A stretch of 45,402 nucleotides of DNA from an uncultured Desulfosoma sp. (GCA_937960435.1 CALGPN010000001.1:1-45402); one strand, 5' to 3'. Counted from the stretch's first letter, positions 1 to 8,854 are shown. A program made the numbers and translations. Notes: a model not told the origin generated them from the letters alone.

Positions 1-206
1 AGCGAGGGTACCGGCCCAGATGGTACCATGGAACCCGATGGTCCAGCTTCGGGGCCTCAGGCCTAGCCGGCCTCAGTAATAGTCTCGGCGGCGGCCTCTC
101 GAGCGCCATCGCGTCGGCCTCCACACCGCCGGGTTCTCGATCCGGCTCGGGAGGCGGAGGCTCGTCGGGTGGGGGCGGCGGAGGCGGAGGCGGCAGCGGG
201 TGGTAG
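1..206 (+). CDS. C-terminal fragment of a DUF2207-type (YciQ-like) membrane protein, 5' end outside window
   Basis: The frame beginning at base 3 is open to a TAG at 204-206 and encodes about 67 residues. It starts with an Arg/Tyr/Trp-rich stretch, continues with a Ser/Ala segment of the form LSSAIASASTPPGS, and ends in a tail made almost only of Gly and Ser closed by Gly-Trp. From memory this ending is characteristic of bacterial DUF2207/YciQ membrane proteins, whose last residues are a glycine run finishing in Trp. TPM-domain proteins can end similarly, so the family call is probable rather than certain. No function is established for the family. Everything upstream, including the start and membrane segments, lies outside the window. 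Confidence 0.62.
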   Translation, partial: RGYRPRWYHGTRWSSFGASGLAGLSNSLGGGLSSAIASASTPPGSRSGSGGGGSSGGGGGGGGGSGW

Positions 207-279
207 GATTCAAAAAAATCGAAATGAGTTTGTGGAGCGCCTTTCACGGATATTCCGAGCCGGTCTCGGAGAACTTCGA

Positions 280-310
280 TTGAAGGGCGGGACTTGATCT
301 CATCAATAAT
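280..310 (+). promoter_or_regulatory. weak candidate promoter for the aminopeptidase gene
   Basis: TTGAAG at 280-285 and AATAAT at 305-310 resemble sigma-70 boxes, but the spacer is 19 bases, longer than ideal. A small hairpin (TCCGAG/CTCGGA, 254-270) lies just upstream without a T-run. The placement 50 bases before the ATG is plausible. This is pattern matching only. Confidence 0.25.
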
Positions 311-358
311 ACGTTTGGCTCCGATTTGTCGCGGCAGAGCATATGAGGAGGAAAACGG

Positions 359-1876
359 ATGGAATGGAAACATGTGGAAGGATCTTTTTCCCGCTGGACG
401 GGCGATGTGATTCTCTTTTTCGCATGGCAGGATGAAGACTCCCTACCTGACGGGTTGCTTCGATGGGGAGACTCGGAAGCGCCCTGGCTCAAGGACAACC
501 GGGCCCTTAAGGATTTCCGCGCCAAGAAATCCGAGCTGCTCCTGCTCTACTCGCCTACCGAGGCGCGTTTTCCCCGCGTGCTTCTCGTGGGATTGGGAAA
601 ACGAAAGGATTGGTCGCTAGAGGTCTTGCGGCATGCCACGGCCATGGCGGTGCGCCGATGCCGAGATCTGTCCCTGGAGCGGGTGGCTTTGCCCGTCTTG
701 GCCTTCGATGGGATGCCGGAAGACCAAGACGTTCTTGTTCGAGAGGCGCTAATGGCGGCGGCCCTTGGCTTGTATCGTTACGATGAGCTGAAAACCCGGG
801 ATGTGGAAAAATCCGATTGTCCCAAGGCCTTGTTCGTCTGTTCCGAAGGTCCCCTGCCCTTCGTCCACGAGCTTTTTCACGAAGTGGATGCGGTTTCGAA
901 CGGCATCCGACTGGCTCGCGATCTCGCCACAGCCCCTGCCAACCTGGTCACCCCTACCCGAATGGCTCAGGAAGCGGCCCGCATCGCGTCCGCTTACGGC
1001 ATGGCTTTTGAAGTCTTTGATCTGGACAAGGCCAGGGAATTGGGCATGGGAGGTTTTGTGGCGGTGGCCCAAGGATCCCGAGAACCCGCTCGATTCATCG
1101 TTATGGAACACTGCCCAAGGGGCTTGGAAAATCAAGCGCCGTTGGTTCTCGTGGGCAAAGGGATCACGTTCGACACGGGAGGGATTTCCATCAAGCCGGC
1201 GGCCAAGATGGAAGACATGAAACATGATATGGCCGGAGCCGCCGCCGTTTTGGGAACTCTGGAAGCCGTCGGCCGTCTCAAAATCCCGAGACGGGTCGTG
1301 GGTGTCATGCCCTGCACGGAAAACATGCCGGACGGCCGAGCCTATAAGCCGGGCGACGTCATCAAGACCCACGCGGGCCTCACCGTTGAAGTCATCTCCA
1401 CGGACGCCGAAGGGCGCATGATCCTGTGCGACGCCCTCAGTTACGCCGTCGCCCGCTACCAACCCGCCCTCATGGTGGATTTGGCTACGCTCACCGGCGC
1501 CTGTGTCATCGCCCTGGGAGATCGGGTGGCGGGCCTTCTGGGAAACAACGATGCGCTGCTCACGACGATCCAAAACCTTGGGAAACCCTTGGGCGAGCTG
1601 TACTGGCCTTTGCCGCTTTACGATTTCTATTTCGAGGACATCAAGAGCGATGTGGCGGATTTCAAAAACGTGGGGGAGCGCAAAGCGGGAACCATTATCG
1701 GGGCCATGTTCTTGAAGCAGTTTGTTCCCGAGAGCGTCCCGTGGGCTCATGTGGACATCGCCGGAACCGTCTGGGCGGACAAAGACCTGGGGTGGATTCC
1801 CAAAGGGGCCAGCGGCTTCGGGGTGCGCACCTTAGTGCAGTTGATCCGGGCATGGAAGCCGGACAAGGGAGCCTGA
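359..1876 (+). CDS. pepA: leucyl aminopeptidase (M17 family, PepA-like)
   Basis: Cytosolic two-metal exopeptidase removing N-terminal residues from peptides. The 505-residue length is normal for bacterial PepA. The C-terminal catalytic domain is intact: Lys267 and Asp272 in the VGKGITFDTGG block, Asp290 in the HDMAG block, then Asp349, Glu351 and Arg353 in the STDAEGR signature, which together supply the metal ligands and the bicarbonate-site Arg in characterised homologues. The less conserved N-terminal domain occupies roughly residues 1-165. The ATG at 359 follows GAGGAGG at the right spacing. It is transcribed alone and is followed by two hairpin repeats rather than a classical terminator. 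A link to the peptide importer 3.4 kb downstream, as a peptide-using scheme, is inference. Confidence 0.96.
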   Translation: MEWKHVEGSFSRWTGDVILFFAWQDEDSLPDGLLRWGDSEAPWLKDNRALKDFRAKKSELLLLYSPTEARFPRVLLVGLGKRKDWSLEVLRHATAMAVRRCRDLSLERVALPVLAFDGMPEDQDVLVREALMAAALGLYRYDELKTRDVEKSDCPKALFVCSEGPLPFVHELFHEVDAVSNGIRLARDLATAPANLVTPTRMAQEAARIASAYGMAFEVFDLDKARELGMGGFVAVAQGSREPARFIVMEHCPRGLENQAPLVLVGKGITFDTGGISIKPAAKMEDMKHDMAGAAAVLGTLEAVGRLKIPRRVVGVMPCTENMPDGRAYKPGDVIKTHAGLTVEVISTDAEGRMILCDALSYAVARYQPALMVDLATLTGACVIALGDRVAGLLGNNDALLTTIQNLGKPLGELYWPLPLYDFYFEDIKSDVADFKNVGERKAGTIIGAMFLKQFVPESVPWAHVDIAGTVWADKDLGWIPKGASGFGVRTLVQLIRAWKPDKGA

Positions 1877-1905
1877 AAAGGCCGAAAGGCGGGGCCGGAG
1901 GTTGT

Positions 1906-1936
1906 GTTGGGGTTCGCTGCGCTCACCCCAACCTAC
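1906..1936. repeat. 31-base palindromic interspersed repeat, copy 1
   Basis: Begins GTTGGGG and ends CCCCAACCTAC around a TTCGCTGCGCTCA centre, so the arms form a 7-bp hairpin. The same 31-base unit occurs at 42229-42259 and 45153-45183, and a near-identical one at 1974-2004. Intergenic placement and a hairpin core are typical of REP-like elements. It sits 29 bases after the pepA stop and may help protect or terminate that transcript (inference). Confidence 0.85.
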
Positions 1937-1973
1937 AGGAGGTCCCCATCCGCGGGGTGGCGCCGGTGGTGGC

Positions 1974-2004
1974 GTTGGGGTTCGCTGCGCTCACCCCAAC
2001 CTGC
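1974..2004. repeat. 31-base palindromic interspersed repeat, copy 2
   Basis: Second copy, in the same orientation, 37 bases after copy 1. The palindromic core is identical and only the last bases differ (CTGC instead of CTAC). The pair forms a direct doublet in the pepA-to-ftsH-remnant gap. Confidence 0.85.
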
Positions 2005-2050
2005 GGGGGCTCTAAAAGGCGGCGGAGGAACGGCGCTGCGGGAACTTTCC

Positions 2051-2219
2051 TTATTCGGCCCGCACGTGCCGTTCCAGTTCCCTTAGGGCTTCGCCTTCCA
2101 GAACTTCCCGCTCTAGGTCGCCGAGCTAGACATTTGGAACGAGGATCACACCCCAATTGGCCTCAAAGGCATCCATCTCAAGCAAAATCTTGTCGAAAGA
2201 GCGTTCCCTTTCGTCATGG
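2051..2219 (-). pseudogene. decayed, internally deleted ftsH fragment
   Basis: Bases 2047-2116 match 3185-3254, the 3' end of the intact ftsH, at 65 of 70 positions. On the minus strand they encode the last ~20 FtsH residues up to a TAA at 2051-2053. Immediately upstream in the same frame, 2150-2217 encodes a diverged version of the FtsH segment between Walker B and the second region of homology (DERE...LLEMDAFEAN, compare [20 protein letters not shown] at FtsH residues 300-319). An in-frame TAG separates the two parts, and about 280 codons between them are missing. No start codon or N-terminal domain remains. The divergence of the internal part suggests an old paralogue, while the near-identical tail suggests later gene conversion or a younger duplication. 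Confidence 0.8.
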
Positions 2220-2257
2220 AATCGATCGATCGTCGGTGTCCTTTTTCGGAAACGAGA

Positions 2258-2644
2258 TCACCAAAGAACTTGTGCCTCGTACTTGGCGATATTCGGGTCT
2301 GCGGTTACCAGAACAGCCTCTTCAACAATCGCCTGCGCCACAAGGAGGCGATCAAAAGGATCTCTATGGTGGAAGGGCAAGTTCTCCAATGCAAGCACAT
2401 GGGCCAGCATGATGGGCAGGATCTCAATGTTGTTGATCTGTCGTTGACTTTCGACAATTTCCCTCAAGGGCAGAGCTAGCCTGAGTTTACCCAAGTGGAG
2501 TTTGATTTGCATTTCCCAGACGCTGGCAACGCTGAGCAGCAGGATATTTTGCCGGTCTTGGCAGAGTGTCAATACCTGGGGAGAAAGTTTGGCAGGATCA
2601 CTATCCCACCAAATAAACGCATGTGTATCCATGAGCAACTTCAT
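2258..2644 (-). CDS. vapC: PIN-domain ribonuclease toxin (VapC family)
   Basis: 128 residues, full length for a PIN-domain toxin, which cleaves specific RNAs using a cluster of acidic residues that bind metal. The expected acids are present: Asp6 in the MDTH start motif, Glu44 in SVWEMQIK, Asp95 and Asp98 in the DPFDR motif, and Asp116 in TADPNI. Its ATG overlaps the antitoxin stop by four bases (ATGA, 2641-2644), the coupling normal for antitoxin-toxin operons. It lies between an ftsH remnant and the intact ftsH, and its base composition looks less G+C-rich than its neighbours. The catalytic set looks intact, so it is probably active unless bound by its partner. Confidence 0.9.
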   Translation of the reverse strand: MKLLMDTHAFIWWDSDPAKLSPQVLTLCQDRQNILLLSVASVWEMQIKLHLGKLRLALPLREIVESQRQINNIEILPIMLAHVLALENLPFHHRDPFDRLLVAQAIVEEAVLVTADPNIAKYEAQVLW

Positions 2645-2865
2645 GCGTTACCTGCCCAGAATTCTTCGGGTAGGGTTTCGTCAAAATCCGCACTGGTCCA
2701 AATGGCTCCCGAGTGTAAACCTGGCGAACGGGAAGATACAGGCCCAAGGCGAGCCACAGGTGTCATGCCGTCTGTAAGAATCCATTCGACTCCCAGGGGG
2801 ATCTGGGAAAGTAGCTCGTGTAATCGTGCCTGAGCCTCCTTCACGTCAATCTGTTTTGTCGACAT
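2641..2865 (-). CDS. antitoxin of the VapC pair (Phd/YefM-type)
   Basis: 74 residues when started at the ATG at 2865, which follows GGAGAAGG at good spacing; a longer frame from 2898 has no ribosome site. The N-terminus (STKQIDVKEAQARLHELL) has the short beta-strand plus helix pattern of Phd/YefM DNA-binding antitoxins. The C-terminus (TSADFDETLPEEFW) is the acidic toxin-wrapping tail typical of partners of PIN toxins. By family behaviour it neutralises VapC and, with it, represses its own operon. A palindrome 43 bases upstream fits an operator. Confidence 0.85.
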   Translation of the reverse strand: MSTKQIDVKEAQARLHELLSQIPLGVEWILTDGMTPVARLGPVSSRSPGLHSGAIWTSADFDETLPEEFWAGNA

Positions 2866-2907
2866 AAGCCCTTCTCCCCATGTCCCTTTCGGTGCCAAAT
2901 GGTGACG

Positions 2908-2931
2908 GCTGAAAACCTGCCCGTTTTCTGC
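2908..2931. promoter_or_regulatory. palindromic candidate operator of the toxin-antitoxin operon
   Basis: GCTGAAAAC at 2908-2916 and GTTTTCTGC at 2923-2931 form an inverted repeat with 8 of 9 pairs and a 6-base centre. It sits upstream of the antitoxin start, where Phd/YefM antitoxins usually bind. No protein-binding evidence exists in the sequence itself. Confidence 0.4.
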
Positions 2932-3188
2932 AACGACCAGAATGCGACGAAGCCGTCCGGCTGCAAGAGCATTTTAAGCTCAAAGACCGACACGGCGACA
3001 TCTTCCGTCCGCATATCACAACGGCGGCCAAGACGGTATCACCTGCACAACGCCGCCTTTCAAACCAAGCGCTAGGCAAGGCCAAGGCGCCAAAGCCGAC
3101 TTTCGCGAGCAACAAGCCCCCCATAAATGCTCATTGTCTCTAAAGTTCCAGGGCGGGAACGGGTGCTGGCCCTCACTAGGAACATTCC
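2932..3188. other. intergenic stretch between toxin-antitoxin operon and ftsH, no gene recognised
   Basis: Together with the operator this makes a gap of 323 bases. Short open frames exist on both strands (for instance minus strand 3124 leftwards) but none has a ribosome site, a recognisable motif or sensible composition. It may hold the antitoxin promoter and the end of the ftsH transcript. I found no hairpin followed by a T-run. It could be debris from the rearrangement that left the ftsH remnant. Confidence 0.4.
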
Positions 3189-5081
3189 TTACTCGCTCCG
3201 CACGTGCCGTTCCAGTTCCCTTAGGGCTTCGCCTTCCAGAACTTCCTGCTCCAGAAGGGTTTCCGCCATCCGATCCAGGAAGTGGCGCTTTTTCGTCAGG
3301 ATTTCCCGGACTCGGGCATAGGATTCTTCGATCACCCTTCGGATTTCATCGTCGATTTCCTGGGCCGTCTTTTCGCTGTACTCTCGGGGTCGAGGGGCCA
3401 TGCCCATATCGAGGAAAGCCGATCGAGGTTCCCGGGTGAAAGTGACCAGCCCCAGTTTTTCGCTCATGCCGTATTCCATGATCATGCTGCGGGCGATGTC
3501 GGTGGCCCGTTGCAGATCGTTTTGGGCCCCCGTGGACACATCCCCGAAAACCAGTTCTTCGGCAACCCGCCCGCCCAGAAGCACGCACAGCCGGTCCAGA
3601 AGCTCTTCCCGGGTCATGAGGTAGCGGTCTTCGGTGGGCATCTGTTGGGTGTAGCCCAGAGCGGCGATCCCTCGAGGAATGATGGATACCTTGTTCACCG
3701 GGTCGGCGTGCGGGACGTTCATGGCCACCAAGGCGTGTCCTGCTTCGTGAAAGGCCACAATCTTCTTTTCCTTGGGATTCATGGCCCGGTTTTTCTTTTC
3801 CAGTCCCCCGATGATGCGGTCGATGGCCTCCTGGAATTCGGCCATGCCCACGCGGTCTTTGTTTCGCCGAGCCGCCAGAAGCGCTGCTTCATTGACCAGG
3901 TTGGCCAAATCGGCCCCCACGAACCCCGGCGTCATGGCCGCCACCTTCTGGAGATCCACATCGTCGTCCAGTTGCACATTTCGAACATGAATCCGAAGAA
4001 TCGCTTCCCGCCCCCGGATGTCCGGTTTGTCCACGGCTACATGGCGGTCGAACCGTCCCGGGCGGAGCAAGGCCGGGTCCAGAATTTCCGGCCTGTTGGT
4101 CGCCGCCATGATGATCACCCCGGAATTGGCTTCAAAGCCGTCCATCTCCACCAACAGCTGGTTCAGCGTCTGTTCCCTTTCGTCATGGCCGCCCACAGGG
4201 TTGAGGCCCCGAGCCTTCCCCAAAGCGTCCAACTCGTCGATGAAGATGATACACGGGGCGTTTTGCTTGGCTTGGGCGAAAAGATCCCGCACCCGAGCCG
4301 CGCCCACTCCCACGAACATCTCCACAAAATCGGAACCGCTCATGCTGAAAAACGGCACACCCGCTTCCCCGGCCACCGCTTTGGCAAGCAGGGTCTTGCC
4401 GGTACCCGGAGCCCCCACCAGGAGGACCCCCTTGGGAATCTTTCCGCCGAGTCTCTGGAATTTCTCCGGGTTTTGCAGAAATTCCACGATTTCTTGTAAC
4501 TCCACCTTGGCTTCATCAATGCCGGCCACGTCGTCAAAGGTGATCCCCACCTGTTTTTCCGCATAGATCTTGACGCGGGCCTTGCCGATGGACAGAACCC
4601 CCTGAGGCCCCCCGCCCATGCGGCGCATGAGAAAACCCCAAAACAAAATGAAAAACGCCATGGGCAGAAGCCACGACAGAATGGCTTCGAGGATGCGGTT
4701 TTCCAGACGGCCCGTGTAGGGAATGCCTTTTTCGTCCAGCAGCCGGACGAGTTCGGGATCTTCCACCCGCACGGCCGCAAATCGGCGATTGGCCAGTTCC
4801 CCTGCGGTAATCTCCCCCGTCACGCGATTGGGTTCGATCACCACGTTTTTGACGGAGCCCTGCTGCACCAGCTGTTTGAATTGGGAATAGGGAATCTGGA
4901 CGCGCTGCTGTTGGACCATGACATCGTGGATCCACGAGATGACCATAAGAGCGATGAGGAAATACCAAAAGGAAAAATGCACCTTGCGTTTGTTGGGATC
5001 CTGGCCCCCCCCCATGGACTGCCTGACGCGATCCATAAGATCTTGGAGACCTGCGGGCTCTCGCTCTGATTTTTGCGCCAT
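3189..5081 (-). CDS. ftsH: ATP-dependent zinc metalloprotease FtsH
   Basis: Membrane-bound AAA+ protease that extracts and degrades membrane and regulatory proteins. The 630 residues include TM1 at about 36-56, a small periplasmic domain, TM2 at about 130-152, Walker A 223-230 (GAPGTGKT), the FVG pore loop 256-258, Walker B 278-283, the arginine-finger region 319-347, the zinc site HEAGH 445-449 and a third ligand Asp522. The last segment is the usual helical tail. I start at the ATG at 5081, behind GGAAAGGA, rather than the ATG seven codons upstream. It is monocistronic and divergent from the peptide importer. A degraded partial copy of its 3' region lies 1.1 kb away on the same strand. Confidence 0.97.
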   Translation of the reverse strand: MAQKSEREPAGLQDLMDRVRQSMGGGQDPNKRKVHFSFWYFLIALMVISWIHDVMVQQQRVQIPYSQFKQLVQQGSVKNVVIEPNRVTGEITAGELANRRFAAVRVEDPELVRLLDEKGIPYTGRLENRILEAILSWLLPMAFFILFWGFLMRRMGGGPQGVLSIGKARVKIYAEKQVGITFDDVAGIDEAKVELQEIVEFLQNPEKFQRLGGKIPKGVLLVGAPGTGKTLLAKAVAGEAGVPFFSMSGSDFVEMFVGVGAARVRDLFAQAKQNAPCIIFIDELDALGKARGLNPVGGHDEREQTLNQLLVEMDGFEANSGVIIMAATNRPEILDPALLRPGRFDRHVAVDKPDIRGREAILRIHVRNVQLDDDVDLQKVAAMTPGFVGADLANLVNEAALLAARRNKDRVGMAEFQEAIDRIIGGLEKKNRAMNPKEKKIVAFHEAGHALVAMNVPHADPVNKVSIIPRGIAALGYTQQMPTEDRYLMTREELLDRLCVLLGGRVAEELVFGDVSTGAQNDLQRATDIARSMIMEYGMSEKLGLVTFTREPRSAFLDMGMAPRPREYSEKTAQEIDDEIRRVIEESYARVREILTKKRHFLDRMAETLLEQEVLEGEALRELERHVRSE

Positions 5082-5121
5082 CCGCTTTCCTTTCCGTATC
5101 ATCGTTCATGGGATCGATTTT

Positions 5122-5150
5122 TTGACATCTTACACAAGATCTGCTACCTG
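5122..5150 (+). promoter_or_regulatory. candidate promoter for the peptide-importer operon
   Basis: A perfect TTGACA at 5122-5127 is followed after 17 bases by TACCTG at 5145-5150, which has a TG extension two bases upstream (TGC). The -10 box is poor, so this is a tentative call. It is the only good -35 box in the divergent gap ahead of the binding-protein gene. Confidence 0.3.
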
Positions 5151-5169
5151 TGCATCAGTTTTCGTAGGC

Positions 5170-5198
5170 ATAGTAAGATGTTCGCCTGTGTTCGACAA
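5170..5198 (-). promoter_or_regulatory. candidate ftsH promoter
   Basis: Read on the minus strand: TTGTCG at 5198-5193, a 17-base spacer, and TACTAT at 5175-5170, each matching the sigma-70 box at four positions. It would give a leader of about 80 bases before the ftsH ATG at 5081. It overlaps the 5' leader of the divergent importer gene. Confidence 0.4.
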
Positions 5199-5221
5199 CG
5201 GGACTCGAGGAAGGGACAGGG

Positions 5222-6832
5222 ATGAAAAAGTACGGCGTGTGGATTCTGGCTTTGGGAATCTTGTGGGCGTCGGGGGCTTTGGCCGCGACCCCGAAAACAG
5301 GGGGGACTCTGGTGTTCGGCCGGGGCGGCGACAGTGTGGGGCTGGATCCGGCATTCGAAACCGACGGCAATTCCTTCATGATTTGCGACAATCTTTATGA
5401 TCAGTTGGTGCTCTACGCCGACGAATCCACCGACATCGTCCCCGGACTGGCCACATCCTGGGAGGTGTCACCCGACGGGCTCACCTACACGTTCCATTTG
5501 CGCAAAGGGGTGAAATTTCACGACGGGACAGATTTCAACGCCGATGCGGTGGTGTTTTCCCTGGGGCGCATGATGAAGGAAAAGAAAGTGAAATTCTTCA
5601 AAACCCAATGGGAGTTCCCCAAAGAGCAGCCTCCTGCGGAATACTGGTTGTCCATGGAAATGGATAAGATCGTTGGTGCCATCGAAGCTGTGGATGATTA
5701 TACCGTGGTGTTTAAGCTGCTCCGGCCCGAAGCGCCCTTCATCGCCAACATGGGGATGGATTTCGCCGCCATCGTGAGCCCGACGGCGGTGTTGAAACTG
5801 GGTCCCGACTTCAAAAGCAACCCCGTGGGCACGGGACCTTTCAAGTTCGTCAAATGGATCAAAGACGACCGCATCATCCTCCAGGCCAACCCCGATTACT
5901 GGGACGGCAGGCCGTATCTGGACCAGGCCATTTTCCGCACGATACCCGACAATTCCGTTCGTTTTCTGGAACTGAAAACCGGCAACATCGACATCTGCCA
6001 GTTCCCCAACCCGGAAGACATCGAACTGGCCTCCAAAGACCCCAACCTGAAGCTCGTGTCGCAGCCGGGGATGAATATCGGTTATGTAAGCTTCAACCAC
6101 ACCAAGCCCCTGTGGCAGGACAAACGCATCCGCAAAGCCATTGCCTACGCCGTGAACAAGAAAGCCATCGTGGACAATATCTATTACGGCCTGGGCCAGG
6201 TGGCCAAGAACACCATCCCCCCCACCATGTGGGGCTATAACGACGATATCCAAGATGAGCCGTACGATCCGGAAATGGCGAAAAAGCTCCTGGCCGAAGC
6301 CAAGTTTTTCGAAAAGCTCAAAGAAGCGGGTCAGAGCAAGATCACGCTGTGGAGCATGCCGGTGCCCCGGCCCTACAACCCCAACGGCATGAAGGTGGGC
6401 GAAGCCATCCAAGCGGACCTCAAGAAAGTGGGGATCGACGTGGAACTCGTCACCTTCGAATGGGGGACTTACCTCAAGAAGCAGCGGGAACAAGATCCGT
6501 CCATGGATCTTTTCCAACTGGGCTGGACCGGTGATAACGGCGATCCGGACAACTTTCTGGCGGTGCTTTTGGACGGCTACGCGGACCCCAATGTGCGGAC
6601 GCAATGGAAGAACGAAGAGTATCACAATCTTATCATCAAAGCCAAACAGGCCTCCAGCAAAGAAGAACGAATCAAGCTGTATCGCAGGGCTCAGGAACTC
6701 ATCCATGAAGAGGTGCCTTTGATCAACCTCGCCCACTCTTTGGTGGTGTGCCCCATGAAAAAGTCGGTGATGAACTTCAAGCTTCACCCCACGGCCAGTA
6801 TTCGGTTGCACAAGGTGTGGATTGAATCCTAG
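5222..6832 (+). CDS. ABC transporter periplasmic peptide-binding protein (family 5, DppA/OppA-like)
   Basis: 536 residues. A Sec signal peptide (Lys-Lys, hydrophobic core, cleavage near residue 21 after ALA) precedes a mature family-5 solute-binding protein, with the typical start (GGTLVFGR...LDPAFETDGNS) and the YTFHLRKGVKFHDG motif of dipeptide and oligopeptide binders. It would capture peptides, or possibly nickel or glutathione, in the periplasm and deliver them to the two permeases encoded next. There is no lipobox, so it should be soluble. The ATG at 5222 follows a GGAAGGGACAGGG stretch. It is the first gene of a five-gene importer operon; the substrate cannot be fixed from sequence. 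Confidence 0.93.
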   Translation: MKKYGVWILALGILWASGALAATPKTGGTLVFGRGGDSVGLDPAFETDGNSFMICDNLYDQLVLYADESTDIVPGLATSWEVSPDGLTYTFHLRKGVKFHDGTDFNADAVVFSLGRMMKEKKVKFFKTQWEFPKEQPPAEYWLSMEMDKIVGAIEAVDDYTVVFKLLRPEAPFIANMGMDFAAIVSPTAVLKLGPDFKSNPVGTGPFKFVKWIKDDRIILQANPDYWDGRPYLDQAIFRTIPDNSVRFLELKTGNIDICQFPNPEDIELASKDPNLKLVSQPGMNIGYVSFNHTKPLWQDKRIRKAIAYAVNKKAIVDNIYYGLGQVAKNTIPPTMWGYNDDIQDEPYDPEMAKKLLAEAKFFEKLKEAGQSKITLWSMPVPRPYNPNGMKVGEAIQADLKKVGIDVELVTFEWGTYLKKQREQDPSMDLFQLGWTGDNGDPDNFLAVLLDGYADPNVRTQWKNEEYHNLIIKAKQASSKEERIKLYRRAQELIHEEVPLINLAHSLVVCPMKKSVMNFKLHPTASIRLHKVWIES

Positions 6833-6906
6833 GGAAAAAACCGGACCGGGTTTGTCGGGGCACGGTGCGGCCGTGCCCTGAAAATTTGGTTCCCAAAGAG
6901 GAGGAT

Positions 6907-7911
6907 ATGCTTTCTTTTATCGTGCGGCGTCTTCTGACGCTCATCCCCACGGTGTTCGGCATTTCCGTGTTGGTGTTTTTCATGATCCATCTGGTTCCCG
7001 GAGACCCGGCCGAAATGATGCTTGGGGAGCGGGCTTCCAAACAGGCCCTGGAGGAACTTCGGGAACAGCTCGGTCTCGACAAGCCCCTACACGTTCAATA
7101 CGGGCGTTTCATCACCCGGTTGTTGCGGGGCGATCTAGGACGAGCCTTGCGCACCAATGAAAAGATCACCGCCGAAATCGCCCAACGCTTCCCGGCCACG
7201 GTGGAGCTGGCCCTTGCCGCCATGGTTTTTGCGGTCACATTGGGGATGTTGGCAGGCGTGATTTCCGCCACGCGCCAGTATTCCGCCTTTGATTATTCCA
7301 GCATGGTTTTGTCCCTCGTCGGCGTTTCCATGCCCATCTTCTGGCTGGGCTTGATCCTCATGATCATCTTCTCCCTTCATTTGGGCTGGCTCCCCTTGTC
7401 GGGAAGGCTAAGCTACGATGTGCACATTCACACGGTGACGGGGCTCCATCTCATCGACGGAATTCTTACCGTCAATGGGAAAGGTTTTCGGGATGCCTTG
7501 TGGCACATCATCATGCCGGCCTTTACGCTGAGCACCATCCCCATGGCCATCATCGCCCGCATCACCCGATCCAGCATGCTTGAGGTTCTGCGGCAGGATT
7601 ACATACGCACGGCCAAAGCCAAGGGGCTGCCGCCCCGGCTGGTCCATTACAAACACGCCTTGAAAAACGCCCTGATTCCCATCGTCACCGTCATCGGCCT
7701 CCAATTCGGGATTCTTTTAGGCGGGGCTATCCTCACGGAGACCATTTTCGCATGGCCCGGCATCGGCTTGTGGCTCCTGAACGCCGTCTATGCCCGAGAT
7801 TTCAACGCCGTCCAGGGCGGCACCATGCTCATTGCCACCACGTTCGTCACCATCAATATGATTGTGGATGTGCTCTACGCATGGATCAACCCGCGGATCA
7901 AGGTGTCGTGA
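6907..7911 (+). CDS. peptide ABC transporter permease (DppB/OppB-like)
   Basis: 334 residues with an N-terminal membrane helix (IVRRLLTLIPTVFGISVLVFFMI) typical of DppB. Several further hydrophobic segments follow, and the EAA-type loop contacting the ATPases is near residues 220-250 (YIRTAKAKGLPPRLV). It ends in the usual YAWINPRIK-type tail. The ATG at 6907 follows AGAGGAGG; a longer frame from 6865 lacks support. It forms a heterodimeric channel in the inner membrane with the next gene product, whose start lies one base after this stop. Confidence 0.94.
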   Translation: MLSFIVRRLLTLIPTVFGISVLVFFMIHLVPGDPAEMMLGERASKQALEELREQLGLDKPLHVQYGRFITRLLRGDLGRALRTNEKITAEIAQRFPATVELALAAMVFAVTLGMLAGVISATRQYSAFDYSSMVLSLVGVSMPIFWLGLILMIIFSLHLGWLPLSGRLSYDVHIHTVTGLHLIDGILTVNGKGFRDALWHIIMPAFTLSTIPMAIIARITRSSMLEVLRQDYIRTAKAKGLPPRLVHYKHALKNALIPIVTVIGLQFGILLGGAILTETIFAWPGIGLWLLNAVYARDFNAVQGGTMLIATTFVTINMIVDVLYAWINPRIKVS

Positions 7912-7912
7912 C

Positions 7913-8839
7913 ATGAGTTCGCAAGCGAGTCGAAGCCTTCTCGAGCTTAGCGCCCTTTACGGCACAAGCGGGGAAAAACCTCAGAGCCCTTCGGTGGAAG
8001 CGTTGAGGCGCCTGAGGAAGAACAGGACGGCCGTCGCCGGCTTGTTCATTATTGTCCTTTTTCTGCTTATGGCCCTCTTCGCTCCATATCTGGCCCCTCA
8101 TAACCCGTTGGAACAATCCCTCTACGCCAAGCTCAAGCCTCCGGTGTGGCAACCCGGGGGATCTTGGGCCCATGTGCTCGGAACAGACGACTTCGGCCGA
8201 GATCTCCTGAGCCGCCTTATTTACGGCGCCCGCATTTCCATGGTCGTCGGGGTGGTGTCCGTGTCCATTGCGCTGTTTTTCGGCACCCTGGCCGGATCCG
8301 TGGCCGGCTTTTACGGAGGGCTTCTGGACAATGCGATCATGAGGTTCATGGATCTCCTTCTTGCTTTTCCCAGCATTCTTTTGGCCATTGTCATCGTCGC
8401 CTTCCTCGGGCCGAGCCTCCAGAATGCCATGATCGCCATCGGTGTGGTGAGCATCCCCCGGTACGCCCGGCTTGTGCGGGGGTCGGTCTTGGAAGAATAC
8501 GCCAAAGATTACGTGCAGGCGGCACGGGCCCTGGGCGCGAGCGACGGGCGTTTGATCTTTCTTCACATTCTCCCCAATTGTCTGGCTCCCCTCATCGTTC
8601 AGACGACGCTGGGCTTTGCTTCGGCCATTTTGGAAGCAGCCGCTTTGAGCTTCCTTGGTCTGGGCGCCCAACCGCCCACGCCCGAATGGGGGGCCATGTT
8701 GGCCAACGGCCGGGCGTTGATTCTTCGGGCATGGTGGGCGGTCACGTTTCCGGGCCTCATGATTCTCTTTTCCGTCTTGGGCTTCAACTTGATGGGGGAC
8801 GGGCTTCGGGACGCCCTGGATCCCCGGTTGCGCGAATGA
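7913..8839 (+). CDS. peptide ABC transporter permease (DppC/OppC-like)
   Basis: 308 residues. An N-terminal cytoplasmic stretch leads into TM1 (about residues 42-62), then the conserved block HVLGTDDFGRDLLSRLIYGARIS of DppC proteins at about 99-121, and an EAA loop (YVQAARALGASDGRLIFLHILPN) at about 200-222. The ATG at 7913 is one base past the upstream stop, implying translational coupling; the longer open frame reading into dppB is not credible. It pairs with the DppB-like protein. Confidence 0.94.
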   Translation: MSSQASRSLLELSALYGTSGEKPQSPSVEALRRLRKNRTAVAGLFIIVLFLLMALFAPYLAPHNPLEQSLYAKLKPPVWQPGGSWAHVLGTDDFGRDLLSRLIYGARISMVVGVVSVSIALFFGTLAGSVAGFYGGLLDNAIMRFMDLLLAFPSILLAIVIVAFLGPSLQNAMIAIGVVSIPRYARLVRGSVLEEYAKDYVQAARALGASDGRLIFLHILPNCLAPLIVQTTLGFASAILEAAALSFLGLGAQPPTPEWGAMLANGRALILRAWWAVTFPGLMILFSVLGFNLMGDGLRDALDPRLRE

Positions 8840-8854
8840 CAAAGGATAGTGCCC

